DNA of 64,000 nucleotides, taken from NCBI RefSeq assembly GCF_041358175.1, contig NZ_JBGKBE010000012.1, forward strand, positions 1 through 64,000. Direction: 5' to 3'. Positions 25,837 to 34,724 of this stretch are shown one piece after another. Position 1 is the stretch's first letter; the number at the start of each line of letters is the position of its first letter. This DNA comes from Muriicola sp041358175. Lineage in GTDB: Bacteria > Bacteroidota > Bacteroidia > Flavobacteriales > Flavobacteriaceae. Below the pieces are notes generated by a model that worked only from the letters and a program-made list of their open reading frames with translations, had not been told where the DNA came from and did not search any database. Both the position numbers and the translations under genes were made by a program.

Positions 25837-26904
25837 CTAAAGGGGAGATTGCTGGTGGTAGGCCACGAACAGGGCTACGACCTGGTTGTAGCTTTGTATT
25901 CCTTCGACCTGATTATTTGCCTTTAGAAAACGATTGTATACTTCTTTAAAGACAGGCTCGAGTGGGTTTTCATAAGATGTCCAGAACTTACTCAGTTCCT
26001 GGTAATCCAGTTTGATACCCGGATTAACCTTCCCGTAAATTTCCTGAAACTTCTCCTCGTCCTGGTATCTGACCTCTGCAAGACAGTAGCCGAGGGCATA
26101 AGTGAGTGCTGTGTATTTAATGAGTGGATCCGGATGATTAAAAGCTCTCAGGTAGCCGATAAAATTCGCTTCATTTTCAGCCGCATAACCCAATTGATGG
26201 GCCATCTCATGACAACTCACAACAGGAAACCTGGAAATAGGTATTTTTCTATTTACCTGGGATTCAAGGGTAAAAGGATTGAGATACCCCCCATACCCCA
26301 TATAGGTAAGGGCAAGACTATAGATAGAAGCTTTAATACTGGGATTGGAGTATTTTAATTCCGGAAATTCGAGGCTTACAGGGTTGTGATCCCCCGCGAC
26401 TTTATCAAAAATCTCTTTATGCGTATAGGGAATGCTAACTTGAAGGCTATCATTTCCGGTCAGATTTGAATGTAGTTTGTTTGTTTCTTCAGCAAGACGG
26501 GAAGTGAATTCGAGCAACTCCGCCTGAGAATAAGAATTTTGCAGCTCGAGTGTTTTCGCCAGAGGCTCGCGGTAGTAATTCAATCCCCAGAGTAAATGGA
26601 AAGTAAAATAGGCGATGGAGAGAACCACCAGAAGGTTGCGCAGAAAGACAAAGGGTTTCGTTCTGATATACAACCATTTGGTGTAAATGTATCGGATTGT
26701 AAGAAGCCCTAAAAGGGTATAAATGACATCGCCCAGGGAAAAGGGAATCCATCCATAGAGCCACCTCATGGATGATGCAATAATGGGGTAAACCCCCTTG
26801 CTGTAGTACTCTTCAATGATAGAGGGATAATTACTGATCCATCCGATCAATAGAATTTGAATAGGTAAAGCGAGGACAATAGCATTTTTCAGCCTGTAAT
26901 TCAT
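25837..26904 (-). CDS. DUF3810 membrane protein with HExxH motif
   Basis: The 355-residue protein has three N-terminal membrane helices (about residues 5-25, 55-72 and 90-110) and a large soluble C-terminal part. The latter carries CHEMAH at residues 231-236 followed by ENEANFIGYL, an HExxH...E arrangement of a zinc metallopeptidase (gluzincin-like). DUF3810 has no established function. An open frame continues 30 codons upstream to 26994, but that would overlap the pepD start on the other strand, and the helix-leading ATG at 26904 is a better start. It is divergent from pepD with about 78 bases between. Confidence 0.85.
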   Translation of the reverse strand: MNYRLKNAIVLALPIQILLIGWISNYPSIIEEYYSKGVYPIIASSMRWLYGWIPFSLGDVIYTLLGLLTIRYIYTKWLYIRTKPFVFLRNLLVVLSIAYFTFHLLWGLNYYREPLAKTLELQNSYSQAELLEFTSRLAEETNKLHSNLTGNDSLQVSIPYTHKEIFDKVAGDHNPVSLEFPELKYSNPSIKASIYSLALTYMGYGGYLNPFTLESQVNRKIPISRFPVVSCHEMAHQLGYAAENEANFIGYLRAFNHPDPLIKYTALTYALGYCLAEVRYQDEEKFQEIYGKVNPGIKLDYQELSKFWTSYENPLEPVFKEVYNRFLKANNQVEGIQSYNQVVALFVAYHQQSPL

Positions 26905-26951
26905 GTCGGTAAATTTACCCAATTTTATGAGTAGGTTTCGAAGGGGCTCAG

Positions 26952-26959
26952 TATTTTTG
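26952..26959 (+). promoter_or_regulatory. -7 element of pepD
   Basis: TATTTTTG is an exact TAnnTTTG match 23 bases before the pepD ATG. No clear -33 TTG is seen. Confidence 0.45.
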
Positions 26960-26982
26960 ATCCTGAAATAGTAGAAATAGAT

Positions 26983-28434
26983 ATGGATATTCAAAACTTA
27001 GAACCTAAATCGGTCTGGAAATATTTTGCAAAGCTTAACGCCGTCCCCCGTCCCTCAAAAAAAGAAGAACGGGTAATTGCCTTTATGATGGATTTCGGAA
27101 AGGCACTTGGCCTTGAAACCATTAAGGACAGCGTGGGAAATGTAATTATCAGAAAACCGGCTACCCCGGGCATGGAAAACAGAAAAACGGTAGTGCTCCA
27201 ATCCCATCTCGATATGGTTCATCAGAAGAATAATGACACAGATTTTAACTTTGACGAACAAGGTATAGAAATGTATGTAGATGGCGATTGGGTAAAAGCC
27301 AAAGGCACTACCCTGGGGGCTGATAATGGCATGGGCGTAGCCGCGATCATGGCGATTTTGGCCGGTGACCAGGTTCCCCATCCTCCCCTGGAAGCGCTTT
27401 TTACCATAGACGAAGAAACAGGAATGACCGGAGCAAAAGGACTGCAGGGCGACTTGTTAAAGGGGTCAATATTGCTCAACCTCGACACCGAAGAGGATGA
27501 TGAGATCGATATAGGATGTGCCGGGGGAATAGATGTAACGGCCACCGGCAAATATACAGAAGTGGATCTGCCTTCAGGGGCTCAGGGATATCAGCTCCTT
27601 GTCAATGGTCTTCAGGGAGGCCATAGCGGGATGGATATACACCGCGGACTGGGTAATGCCAATAAAATAATGAACAGGCTTCTCCTTGCAGCTACAGGGG
27701 AAGGCTCAATACACCTATGCGAAATTGACGGAGGCGGACTGAGAAATGCGATTCCAAGGGAAAGTGTTGCAAGATTTGCTATTTCTGAAGGGGAGGTAAA
27801 AGTGCTTGCCGGGATTGAAGAAATGATTGTCAACATCGGCAACGAACTTCGGGTGACCGAACCCAAGCTCAATATTGCCCTTTCTAAGCAAAACCTTACA
27901 GGCAAATGCATGAAAAGGGAAGATCAGGGAAGATTATTGAGGGCCGTTCAGGGGCTGCATAATGGAGTCTTTGCTATGAGTACAACTATTGATGACCTGG
28001 TGGAAACCTCAAACAATCTGGCGCGGGTTGAAGTACAGAATGGAAATATCAAAATCAGCTGCCTCACACGCTCTTCGGTAGAGTCGGGAAAAATGAACCT
28101 GGCATCCCAACTTAGTTCAGTTCTCGAACTCGCGGGTTACGAGGTACGCCTCAGCGGTGATTATCCCGGCTGGACCCCCGACCCTGATTCTGAAATCCTA
28201 AAGGTTCTGGTAAAGGAATATAAGAAATTATTCCAGGCATCCCCGGAGGTAGTCGCCTGTCATGCCGGACTGGAGTGTGGAATCCTCGGCAGCCATTATC
28301 CTGAGATGGACATGATCAGTTTTGGCCCTAACATTAAAGGGGCGCATTCTCCTGATGAAAGAGTCCAGATCTCATCCGTTCAAAAATTTTGGAAATTTCT
28401 AAAGACTATTTTATCTGAAATTCCCGAAGCATAA
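26983..28434 (+). CDS. pepD: aminoacyl-histidine dipeptidase (Xaa-His)
   Basis: The 483-residue M20-family enzyme cleaves dipeptides such as beta-Ala-His and Xaa-His with a two-zinc site. The ligands are visible: SHLDMVH (His75, Asp77), GADNGMG (Asp114), DEETGMTGA (Glu144/Glu145 as the base and ligand), then the lid domain from about 190 and the return CHAGLECG and FGPNIKGAHSPDER near the end. No signal peptide, so cytoplasmic peptide recycling is expected. Length is normal. It is monocistronic, ends in a strong hairpin, and is divergent from the DUF3810 gene. Confidence 0.95.
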   Translation: MDIQNLEPKSVWKYFAKLNAVPRPSKKEERVIAFMMDFGKALGLETIKDSVGNVIIRKPATPGMENRKTVVLQSHLDMVHQKNNDTDFNFDEQGIEMYVDGDWVKAKGTTLGADNGMGVAAIMAILAGDQVPHPPLEALFTIDEETGMTGAKGLQGDLLKGSILLNLDTEEDDEIDIGCAGGIDVTATGKYTEVDLPSGAQGYQLLVNGLQGGHSGMDIHRGLGNANKIMNRLLLAATGEGSIHLCEIDGGGLRNAIPRESVARFAISEGEVKVLAGIEEMIVNIGNELRVTEPKLNIALSKQNLTGKCMKREDQGRLLRAVQGLHNGVFAMSTTIDDLVETSNNLARVEVQNGNIKISCLTRSSVESGKMNLASQLSSVLELAGYEVRLSGDYPGWTPDPDSEILKVLVKEYKKLFQASPEVVACHAGLECGILGSHYPEMDMISFGPNIKGAHSPDERVQISSVQKFWKFLKTILSEIPEA

Positions 28435-28464
28435 AAAACCCCGCATTGAGCGGGGCTGATTTTA
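28435..28464. terminator. bidirectional terminator
   Basis: Six A's precede CCCCGC (28439-28444), which pairs with GCGGGG (28450-28455), followed by a T-rich tail. The hairpin sits between the convergent pepD and PPIase genes. Confidence 0.85.
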
Positions 28465-29571
28465 TTCTCCGAACATAGCTGTTATTTCCAGGTCGAAGAC
28501 CAGATTGGAATTGGGTGGGATAGGTCCGCTTCCTTGCTGGCCATATCCCAGGTGAGGTGGGATAAATACCCTTATTTTGTCCCCAACTTTCATAGAAAGT
28601 AACCCTTCTTTAAAACCGGGTATCAGTCGGGCATCCGGACTGTAATCCATCGGAAAGGGTTCGTAGCCTCCTCCGAGTTTGCGTTCCTCATCATACCTCT
28701 CGTATTTTCTTGCTACTTCCTCATAGTTACTGTCGAACATAGAGCCGTCCTCCAGATAACCTGCATAATTCACCATCACTTTTTGTCCGATCTTAGGTTT
28801 CTCACCCGTTCCTTCTTTTAGAACAATCAATTTTAGTCCGGACGGTAGTGCTTCTGCACTTTCTTTTTGAGTTGCAATTTCCTGGGCAAAATCGCTAACC
28901 ATCTTTTTCATGGCCGCAATGGCCTCCTCTTCCTCCGCAAAATAATCACTCATAATTTTAACGGCATCAAAATTCCTGGCCTCTTTGCCGTTTCTGATGA
29001 TCTCAACCGAGTTCATTACTACGTCTACCCCCGGACGGTCGCCCTGGCCTGTTTCAACCTTTCCAATGGAGTCAACCACCGACATTCCTTCTACCACTTC
29101 CCCGAAAACGGTATGTCTTCCATCAAGCCATGGCGTTGGTTTTAAAGTAATAAAGAATTGGCTACCGTTTGTTTTAGGTCCGCCATTGGCCATGGATAAA
29201 ACACCTGCCCTATCATGGCGAAGTGAATCGATGATCTCATCCTTGAAGCGATACCCGGGATAGCCCGATCCGCTGGCGGTAGGGTCACCCCCCTGGATCA
29301 TAAAATCAGACATTACCCTGTGGAAGATCAATCCGTCATAGAATTTCTTGTCTTTGTATTGTTCACTTACAAATGGATTTGTGCCTTCCGCTAGAGAAAC
29401 AAAATTGGCTACCGTCACTGGTGTTTTTTTGTGTTCAAGTTTGAGAATAATGTCACCTTTTGTGGTTTTGATGTCGGCAAAAATACCGTCGCCCAAATGG
29501 GTGTACTGACTCGATTTACATCCGATAAGGAGTATTAACAGGGTTGCGTAATAGAAATAGGTCTTTTTCAT
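28462..29571 (-). CDS. lipoprotein with fused cyclophilin and FKBP peptidyl-prolyl isomerase domains
   Basis: The 369-residue lipoprotein (leader ending LLIGC, Cys18) carries two unrelated prolyl isomerase folds. A cyclophilin domain spans about 28-190 (FHRVMSDFMIQGGDP, GSQFFITLKPTPWLDGRHTVFG). After a helical linker, an FKBP domain spans about 255-369 (VMVNYAGYLEDGSMFDSN, IPPHLGYGQQG, FDLEI). Both active-site cores look complete. It should assist folding of exported proteins from a membrane anchor. It is the last gene of the DHH-gldI-PPIase operon, starting 13 bases after gldI. Two prolyl isomerase lipoproteins in a row suggest a shared folding task for surface or gliding proteins. Confidence 0.92.
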   Translation of the reverse strand: MKKTYFYYATLLILLIGCKSSQYTHLGDGIFADIKTTKGDIILKLEHKKTPVTVANFVSLAEGTNPFVSEQYKDKKFYDGLIFHRVMSDFMIQGGDPTASGSGYPGYRFKDEIIDSLRHDRAGVLSMANGGPKTNGSQFFITLKPTPWLDGRHTVFGEVVEGMSVVDSIGKVETGQGDRPGVDVVMNSVEIIRNGKEARNFDAVKIMSDYFAEEEEAIAAMKKMVSDFAQEIATQKESAEALPSGLKLIVLKEGTGEKPKIGQKVMVNYAGYLEDGSMFDSNYEEVARKYERYDEERKLGGGYEPFPMDYSPDARLIPGFKEGLLSMKVGDKIRVFIPPHLGYGQQGSGPIPPNSNLVFDLEITAMFGE

Positions 29572-29584
29572 CTAATAATTAAAT

Positions 29585-30136
29585 TTAGGGTGTACTACTT
29601 TTTTCTTCTGGTTCTATATCAATTATTGTAATTACTGCTTTCAGGGGTACATTCACACCAATTTTGTTTTTGTCTCCCAGATACCCGTAACCGAGAGATG
29701 AGGGGAATAGAAAGGTGGCCTTTTCTCCTTCTTTTAAAAGTTTGATACTGTTTCTCAAGCCGGGAAACAATCCCTGTTTATCAACTTTATACGATTGAAG
29801 ACCTAACTCCTCTTCCGTATAAATAGTGTCATTATCGAAGGTCAGAAGGGTATAGGTAAATCGGACCATGTCGTTGGTTTGTGGGGTATAACTACTCACT
29901 TCATTGCTAAGTTCGTAGGTATACCAACTCCCATCCGCAGTGGCTTTGTACTCTTTAAGACTGTCGTTATCAATGATCTGTCGGATCATTTGTTCTTCTG
30001 CCGCCAAAAGACGTTTATTCCTTTCGGCAGATTCTTTAAAAAAGGACCCTGAATTCACTTTCACGGGTTTACGTGCTACTGGTTCCTGACAAGCATAGAC
30101 CGCGAGAATAGCAAGTAAGAGAATTCGTTTTTTCAT
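29585..30136 (-). CDS. gldI: gliding motility-associated FKBP-type prolyl isomerase GldI
   Basis: The 183-residue lipoprotein (leader MKKRILLLAILAVYAC, Cys16) has a helical stretch (about 30-65) and a C-terminal FKBP domain (about 85-178, with VRFTYTLLTFDNDTIYTEEE, LFPGLRNSIKLLKEGEKATFLFPSSLGYG and VPLKAVITIIDI). It matches the GldI family, which in Flavobacterium johnsoniae is needed for gliding, presumably by folding motility or type IX secretion components. The start codon overlaps the stop of the DHH gene by four bases (ATGA), so translation is probably coupled. The operon is DHH, gldI, then a second prolyl isomerase. Confidence 0.92.
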   Translation of the reverse strand: MKKRILLLAILAVYACQEPVARKPVKVNSGSFFKESAERNKRLLAAEEQMIRQIIDNDSLKEYKATADGSWYTYELSNEVSSYTPQTNDMVRFTYTLLTFDNDTIYTEEELGLQSYKVDKQGLFPGLRNSIKLLKEGEKATFLFPSSLGYGYLGDKNKIGVNVPLKAVITIIDIEPEEKSSTP

Positions 30137-31149
30137 GCGTTTAATTCACTTTTATGTTGCTCTAAAAGAGATCGGAAATAGGTTACTGTTTCCTCCATGG
30201 ATCGGGTACTTTTCCCTCCTGCTGCATTGGTATGGCCACCACCTTCAAAATAGGAACGAGCAAATTCATTAACGGAGAAATCACCTTCAGACCGAAAAGA
30301 GATCTTTACAATTCCTTCATCTCTGTTCTCAATAAAAATGACCGCCATACGTATCCCTGCAAGGGTAAGCCCGTAGTTCACAAATCCTTCCGTATCCCCT
30401 TTTTTAAAATTGTGTTTGTCTAACTCCTCCTGACTAAGCGTGATGTACGCTGTTGAATACTCGGGAAGGATAACCAGGTTATTAAGGGCACAACCCAGAA
30501 GGTGTAACCTGCTGGGAGTGTTGGTGTCGAATATTTCCCTGTGGATCTCTGAACTCCGTGCTCCCTTGTCTATTAAGGCAGCCACAACCCTATGCGTTTC
30601 GCTTGTGGTTGCTGCGTATTTAAAAGATCCTGTGTCGGTGAGAATGCCTGCATAAAGGCAATCTGCTATTTCTGAGTTGATGTCATTTACCCCTCCAAGC
30701 GCTTTGATCATATGGAAGATCATCTCACAGGTAGAACTCATGCTTGTGTCTGAATACATGACTGAGGCGTAATTAGCCGGACTCTGATGGTGATCTACCA
30801 TCACAAAGGTGGTGTCTGTTTCCTCAAGGACTTCCTTCATTTGTCCGATCCTGCCTAAATCATTGAAATCTACTGTAAAGATGAGGGTAGATGATGCGAT
30901 GAATTCTTTTGCCTGTGCGTTCTGTTTTTCAAAGATCATCACATTCCTGGTACCCGGCATCCACTTCAGGAATTCCGGATAATCATTTGGACTGATCACT
31001 ACAGAAGTATGCCCATTTTTTATTAGATAATGATGGAGTCCTAAGGCAGCACCAATAGCATCGCCGTCAGGATTTTTATGAGGGATAATAGCAATTTTCT
31101 GGGGAGTGCTAAGCAAGGCTTTTAAAGCCAGGACATCTGCTGAATTCAT
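30133..31149 (-). CDS. DHH/DHHA1 phosphoesterase (NrnA-like nanoRNase/pAp phosphatase)
   Basis: The 338-residue enzyme has the DHH family motifs in order: IIPHKNPDGDAIG (His24, Asp28, Asp30), TVDFND (near 94), VDHH (Asp119-His121), a middle D from CLYAGILTDTG, and the DHHA1 domain ending in GGGHTNAAGG (about 306-315). NrnA-like members degrade very short RNAs or 3'-phosphoadenosine phosphate using manganese. No signal peptide. A promoter element TATCTTTG lies just five bases before the ATG (31149), so the message may lack a leader. It leads the operon with gldI. Confidence 0.92.
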   Translation of the reverse strand: MNSADVLALKALLSTPQKIAIIPHKNPDGDAIGAALGLHHYLIKNGHTSVVISPNDYPEFLKWMPGTRNVMIFEKQNAQAKEFIASSTLIFTVDFNDLGRIGQMKEVLEETDTTFVMVDHHQSPANYASVMYSDTSMSSTCEMIFHMIKALGGVNDINSEIADCLYAGILTDTGSFKYAATTSETHRVVAALIDKGARSSEIHREIFDTNTPSRLHLLGCALNNLVILPEYSTAYITLSQEELDKHNFKKGDTEGFVNYGLTLAGIRMAVIFIENRDEGIVKISFRSEGDFSVNEFARSYFEGGGHTNAAGGKSTRSMEETVTYFRSLLEQHKSELNA

Positions 31150-31154
31150 GCCTG

Positions 31155-31162
31155 CAAAGATA
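31155..31162 (-). promoter_or_regulatory. -7 element five bases from the DHH gene start
   Basis: TATCTTTG on the minus strand (31162 to 31155), then CAGGC, then ATG. No canonical -33 is visible. The spacing is the same as for the methyltransferase gene at 20537. Confidence 0.45.
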
Positions 31163-31278
31163 CGATTTATATGAAATACCCGTCACTAAATTGAATCAGG
31201 TTAAATTATCACTAACTTTTAAATCGTTGAATTTATTAAACTCCAAAAAAAATTACTTTAGTGATAAATTTAAAGTCG

Positions 31279-32307
31279 ATGCAAAAAAAATACCTCCTTT
31301 ACCTGCTCTTAGTTGTATTTATTAATTGTAAAACTACCCAGTTTTCTGAGAAGCAGGAAGTTTCTAAGGGAGACTTCACCATAGCATTTGGTTCCTGTAA
31401 CAAACATGATGTAAATAACAGACTATGGGATGATGTACTGGCTGCACAACCGGATGTTTGGATCTGGGGAGGAGATATCATCTATGCGGATACTGATGAT
31501 CCAGGAAAGATAGCCGAAATGTACGAAGAGCAAAAAAGTGTGCCCGGTTATGCCCAGGTCCTCAGAGAAATTGAGGTCATTGGCACCTGGGACGACCACG
31601 ATTACGGCCTGAATGATGGAGGAATTGAATTTGAAGCCAAAGGGGAAAGTCAGCAGGTATTCCTCGATTTTATGGATGTACCCAAAACCGATCCCAGACG
31701 TCGGAGAGAAGGGGTATATGCCAGCCATGATTACCAAACCCCGGAGGGCGATGTTAAGATCCTGGTCCTGGATACCCGATTTTTCAGGTCGGCACTTATC
31801 CCTTCCAGGGTAAAAGGCAAAAGGTATGAACCCGGGATTTATGGAGAAGGTACCGTCTTGGGTGATGAACAATGGACCTGGCTGGAAAAGGAACTGAACT
31901 CCTCCACGGCTGATTTTAACATTATTGTAAGCAGTATACAGTTTCTTTCTGATCAACACGGATTTGAGACATGGGGAAATTTTCCTCATGAGGTCGACCG
32001 GCTAAAAAAGACCATTTCAGAATCGGGCGCCAGTGGTGTTATCGTTCTTTCCGGAGACCGCCATATATCAGAATTTTCGGGTACTGCGGTTGAGGGTTTA
32101 AACTACCCCTTAATTGATTTTACCAGCAGCGGTCTTACCCATGTGTATTCCAGTTTTTCAGGAGAACCAAATCCCAGCAGGATAGGGGAGGTGGTAGCCA
32201 AAAAGAGCTTTGGCCTGCTACAGATCCATTTTAATTCAAGAAGGGTTGAAATGGAAATGATTGGGGATGAAGGAAAGGTCCTGAATCATCTATCACAAGA
32301 GTATTAA
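31279..32307 (+). CDS. PhoD-like (alkaline phosphatase D family) metallophosphoesterase lipoprotein
   Basis: The 342-residue protein has a lipoprotein leader (MQKKYLLYLLLVVFINC, Cys17) and the PhoD-like pattern: IAFGSCNK (near 35), WGGDIIYAD (near 65), IGTWDDHDYGLND (near 110), VLDTRFFR (near 165) and LSGDRHISEFSG (near 260). These supply the metal ligands Asp, Asn and His of a calcineurin-type site. Likely activity is phosphodiesterase or phosphomonoesterase at the cell surface or periplasm. I start at the ATG at 31279 rather than a GTG at 31261 because it puts the leader at the N-terminus. It is divergent from the DHH gene. Confidence 0.9.
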   Translation: MQKKYLLYLLLVVFINCKTTQFSEKQEVSKGDFTIAFGSCNKHDVNNRLWDDVLAAQPDVWIWGGDIIYADTDDPGKIAEMYEEQKSVPGYAQVLREIEVIGTWDDHDYGLNDGGIEFEAKGESQQVFLDFMDVPKTDPRRRREGVYASHDYQTPEGDVKILVLDTRFFRSALIPSRVKGKRYEPGIYGEGTVLGDEQWTWLEKELNSSTADFNIIVSSIQFLSDQHGFETWGNFPHEVDRLKKTISESGASGVIVLSGDRHISEFSGTAVEGLNYPLIDFTSSGLTHVYSSFSGEPNPSRIGEVVAKKSFGLLQIHFNSRRVEMEMIGDEGKVLNHLSQEY

Positions 32308-32309
32308 TG

Positions 32310-32340
32310 TTGTAGGTTGCGATCAGATAGTGTACTTTTG
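32310..32340 (+). promoter_or_regulatory. promoter of ndk
   Basis: TTG at 32310-32312, 20 bases, then TACTTTTG at 32333-32340: a full match to the Bacteroidota TTG-N(about 20)-TAnnTTTG promoter. The ATG follows 17 bases later, past the end of the phosphatase gene. Confidence 0.7.
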
Positions 32341-32357
32341 CCGAAAATTTTTATCGA

Positions 32358-32777
32358 ATGACAGGAAACAGAACATTTACAATGATCAAACCCGATGCGG
32401 TAGAGAATGGACATATTGGTGCTATTCTGGAAAAGATCACTTCTGCGGGATTTAAGATCATCGCTATGAAATATACGCAGCTCAGCAAGCGCGATGCTCG
32501 TGAGTTTTACGCTATCCACAAAGAGCGTCCTTTCTTTGATGAGTTGGTTACCTTTATGACCAGGGGCCCTATTGTTTCGGCAATTCTGGAAAAGGATAAT
32601 GCTGTAGAAGATTTCAGGGCCCTGATAGGTGCAACCAACCCTGCGGAAGCTGCCGAAGGAACCATCCGAAAATTATTTGCAAAAGACATCGGAGAAAATG
32701 CAGTTCACGGGTCGGACAGTGATGAAAATGCAGCCATAGAAGGCGCTTTCCATTTTTCCGGTAGGGAAATCTACTAA
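32358..32777 (+). CDS. ndk: nucleoside diphosphate kinase
   Basis: This enzyme passes the gamma phosphate of ATP to nucleoside diphosphates, keeping NTP and dNTP pools. The 139-residue protein has the usual length and motifs: TFTMIKPDAV at 7-15 and NAVHGSDS at 114-121 with the phosphorylated His117. The N-terminal Thr-Gly-Asn extension is short. It has its own good promoter and ends in a hairpin, so it is monocistronic. Confidence 0.97.
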   Translation: MTGNRTFTMIKPDAVENGHIGAILEKITSAGFKIIAMKYTQLSKRDAREFYAIHKERPFFDELVTFMTRGPIVSAILEKDNAVEDFRALIGATNPAEAAEGTIRKLFAKDIGENAVHGSDSDENAAIEGAFHFSGREIY

Positions 32778-32797
32778 AAGGATTAAAAGAATTATTT

Positions 32798-32829
32798 AAA
32801 AAGGACTTCCATTATAGGGAGTCCTTTTT
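32798..32829. terminator. bidirectional terminator
   Basis: AAAAAGGACT (32798-32807) pairs with AGTCCTTTTT (32820-32829) around a 12-base loop, between the convergent ndk and DUF721 genes. Confidence 0.9.
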
Positions 32830-32845
32830 GTATTTGGTGAGAAAT

Positions 32846-33139
32846 CTACCTAAGTACTATCTTCTTTACGACTTCCCTGCCTACCTCTTCGTTCAGGAGT
32901 TTGATAATCTTCGATTTTCCCAGACTGAGTTCTTCCCTGAGGACGGAGGAGGATAGGGAGACAAATAAGGTGTCATTTCTAAGGTCAAGGCCTGTAGTAT
33001 AATTGTTTACGCCATTACCCATCAGGGAAGCCCAGGCTTCTTTTACCAAAACCTTGTCTAAACCCTTCTGCAATTTATTGGAAGAAATAAATTCCTGCAG
33101 GGCTTCACCGATGGAAACATTGTTTTTCTTTCGTACCAT
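32846..33139 (-). CDS. DUF721 (DciA-like) protein
   Basis: The 97-residue protein matches the DUF721 pattern: ALQEFISSNKLQKGLDKVLVKEAWASLMG, then DTLFVSLSSSVLREELSLGKSKIIKLLNEEVG. DciA, a member of this family, loads or assists the replicative helicase DnaB in many bacteria. This short form lacks extra domains. It is the third gene after recF and a small lipoprotein gene, so a replication/repair role fits its context. The link to DciA is family knowledge; function here is inference. Confidence 0.85.
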   Translation of the reverse strand: MVRKKNNVSIGEALQEFISSNKLQKGLDKVLVKEAWASLMGNGVNNYTTGLDLRNDTLFVSLSSSVLREELSLGKSKIIKLLNEEVGREVVKKIVLR

Positions 33140-33141
33140 AG

Positions 33142-33558
33142 TTAGTCGAGGATAACAGGATGATAGCGCTTATAAATATAACGAATCTGTTCATTATTTT
33201 TTAAAACAAGCAATGTTTCGGTCAGTTGTTCAATTTCCTCCTCCCATTCGCTCATCTCATTGTTATACAACATGATATACGCATCGTCTCTAGATGAGAG
33301 CGAAAAATTTTCTGCATCGTCTGAAGTGATAAAACTGCCATCGGGAAGAGGTTGAACCTTCTTCCTGTATCCTTCCATACCCGAAACATCAATGTAGTCG
33401 ACTGTAGTATTGATCTCGTAACGCTTTTTGTCTCCTGAGGGGAATTCAACTACAGATATTTCCCAATACCCGCTTAGAAATTCCAGGTCTTCTTTTTCTA
33501 CCTTTTGTCCACATGAAATACATAGGATCATCAATAAAATTACAGTTAGCTGCTTCAT
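33142..33558 (-). CDS. small lipocalin-like lipoprotein
   Basis: The 138-residue protein starts at the ATG at 33558, giving the leader MKQLTVILLMILCISC with Cys16 lipidated. An open frame runs further upstream into recF, but the leader position and the one-base gap after the recF stop favour this start. The mature part has a beta-rich pattern with GYWEISVVEFPSGDKK and IRYIYKRYH, like small lipocalin-family envelope proteins of this phylum. The function is unknown. It ends two bases before the DUF721 start. Confidence 0.75.
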   Translation of the reverse strand: MKQLTVILLMILCISCGQKVEKEDLEFLSGYWEISVVEFPSGDKKRYEINTTVDYIDVSGMEGYRKKVQPLPDGSFITSDDAENFSLSSRDDAYIMLYNNEMSEWEEEIEQLTETLLVLKNNEQIRYIYKRYHPVILD

Positions 33559-33559
33559 T

Positions 33560-34639
33560 TTATAAAGGGAATATTTTATAGGTCTGATGTATCTCTTTAA
33601 TAATTCTTTCCGTGCGTTCTGCATGGGTATCACTTATAAATATCTGACCAAAGTTATCATCTTCCACCAGGGATATAATGTGCGCCACCCTACTTTCGTC
33701 AAGTTTGTCAAAAATATCATCCAACAGCAGGATGGGAGTAGTGCCTACCAGCTTTTTAAGTAATTTAAACTGGGCAAATTTCAAAGCGATAAGAAATGAT
33801 TTCTGTTGCCCCTGACTCCCGAATTTTTTGATGGGAAACGTACCTATTTCAAAATCGAGATCGTCTTTGTGCACCCCAACACTGGTGTATTGCAACGCCC
33901 TGTCGCGGTCTATATTCGCCAAAAGCAAATCTGCAAGACTGGCCTCGTGTAAGCGGGAATTGTAAATGAGATTAACCTCTTCAGTATCTCCTGAAATAAG
34001 GCGGTACTGTTCCTTGAAAATAGGATGGATTTCTTCGGTAAAAGCTACTCTTTTATCATAGATCTGCTGCCCGTAAGAGTGTAATTGCTCGTTGTATACT
34101 TCAATGGTTTTCGGGTCATAGGTATGGTTGGCGGCAAAATATTTTAATAGTGCATTTCGCTGCGAAACCGCCTTCTGGTAATTCAGCAGGGCATGCAGAT
34201 ATTCAGGGTCTGATTGTGAAATGACCCCATCCATGAATTTTCTGCGCGTTTCACTCCCTTCGATGATGAGGTCGCGGTCTGCAGGGGAAATAATGACCAG
34301 GGGCAGGAGGCCTATATGTTCAGACAGCCGGTCATAGGCCTTGCCATTCCTCCGGATCACCTTTTTAACATTGCGTTTCAGGGAACAGATGATTTTTTCC
34401 TCCCTTCCATTGAGAGAAAAACTGCCTTCAATCACAAAAAAGTCTTCCCCGTGTCTGATATTCTGGGTGGCGATGGGATTAAAATAACTCTTTCCAAAAG
34501 ACAAGTGATAAATGGCATCGAGCATATTGGTTTTCCCTCTGCCGTTGTTTCCAACAAAGCAATTGATCTTGGAATCAAACTCGAATTGGATATCGCTGAA
34601 GTTTTTATAATTAAGCAGGGAAATCTTCTGAAGAAACAT
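33560..34639 (-). CDS. recF: DNA replication/repair protein RecF
   Basis: The 359-residue SMC-like ATPase helps load RecA at single-strand gaps. The Walker A motif GNNGRGKT is at residues 30-37, preceded by the usual ISLLNYKNF opening. Later come the signature FGSQGQQKSFLIALKFAQF (near 280) and Walker B ILLLDDIFDKLD (near 315). I use the ATG at 34639; an upstream ATG would add 18 residues before the conserved start. It heads a unit with the small lipoprotein and DUF721, and is divergent from the TPR membrane protein gene. Confidence 0.95.
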   Translation of the reverse strand: MFLQKISLLNYKNFSDIQFEFDSKINCFVGNNGRGKTNMLDAIYHLSFGKSYFNPIATQNIRHGEDFFVIEGSFSLNGREEKIICSLKRNVKKVIRRNGKAYDRLSEHIGLLPLVIISPADRDLIIEGSETRRKFMDGVISQSDPEYLHALLNYQKAVSQRNALLKYFAANHTYDPKTIEVYNEQLHSYGQQIYDKRVAFTEEIHPIFKEQYRLISGDTEEVNLIYNSRLHEASLADLLLANIDRDRALQYTSVGVHKDDLDFEIGTFPIKKFGSQGQQKSFLIALKFAQFKLLKKLVGTTPILLLDDIFDKLDESRVAHIISLVEDDNFGQIFISDTHAERTERIIKEIHQTYKIFPL

Positions 34640-34724
34640 TAAAAGTAGTGTTGAAAATAGATTTTTGGGCCGAATATTATCCAAAAATAACAAATAAATA
34701 CCCTTCGGTTTTCGATAAAAACTT

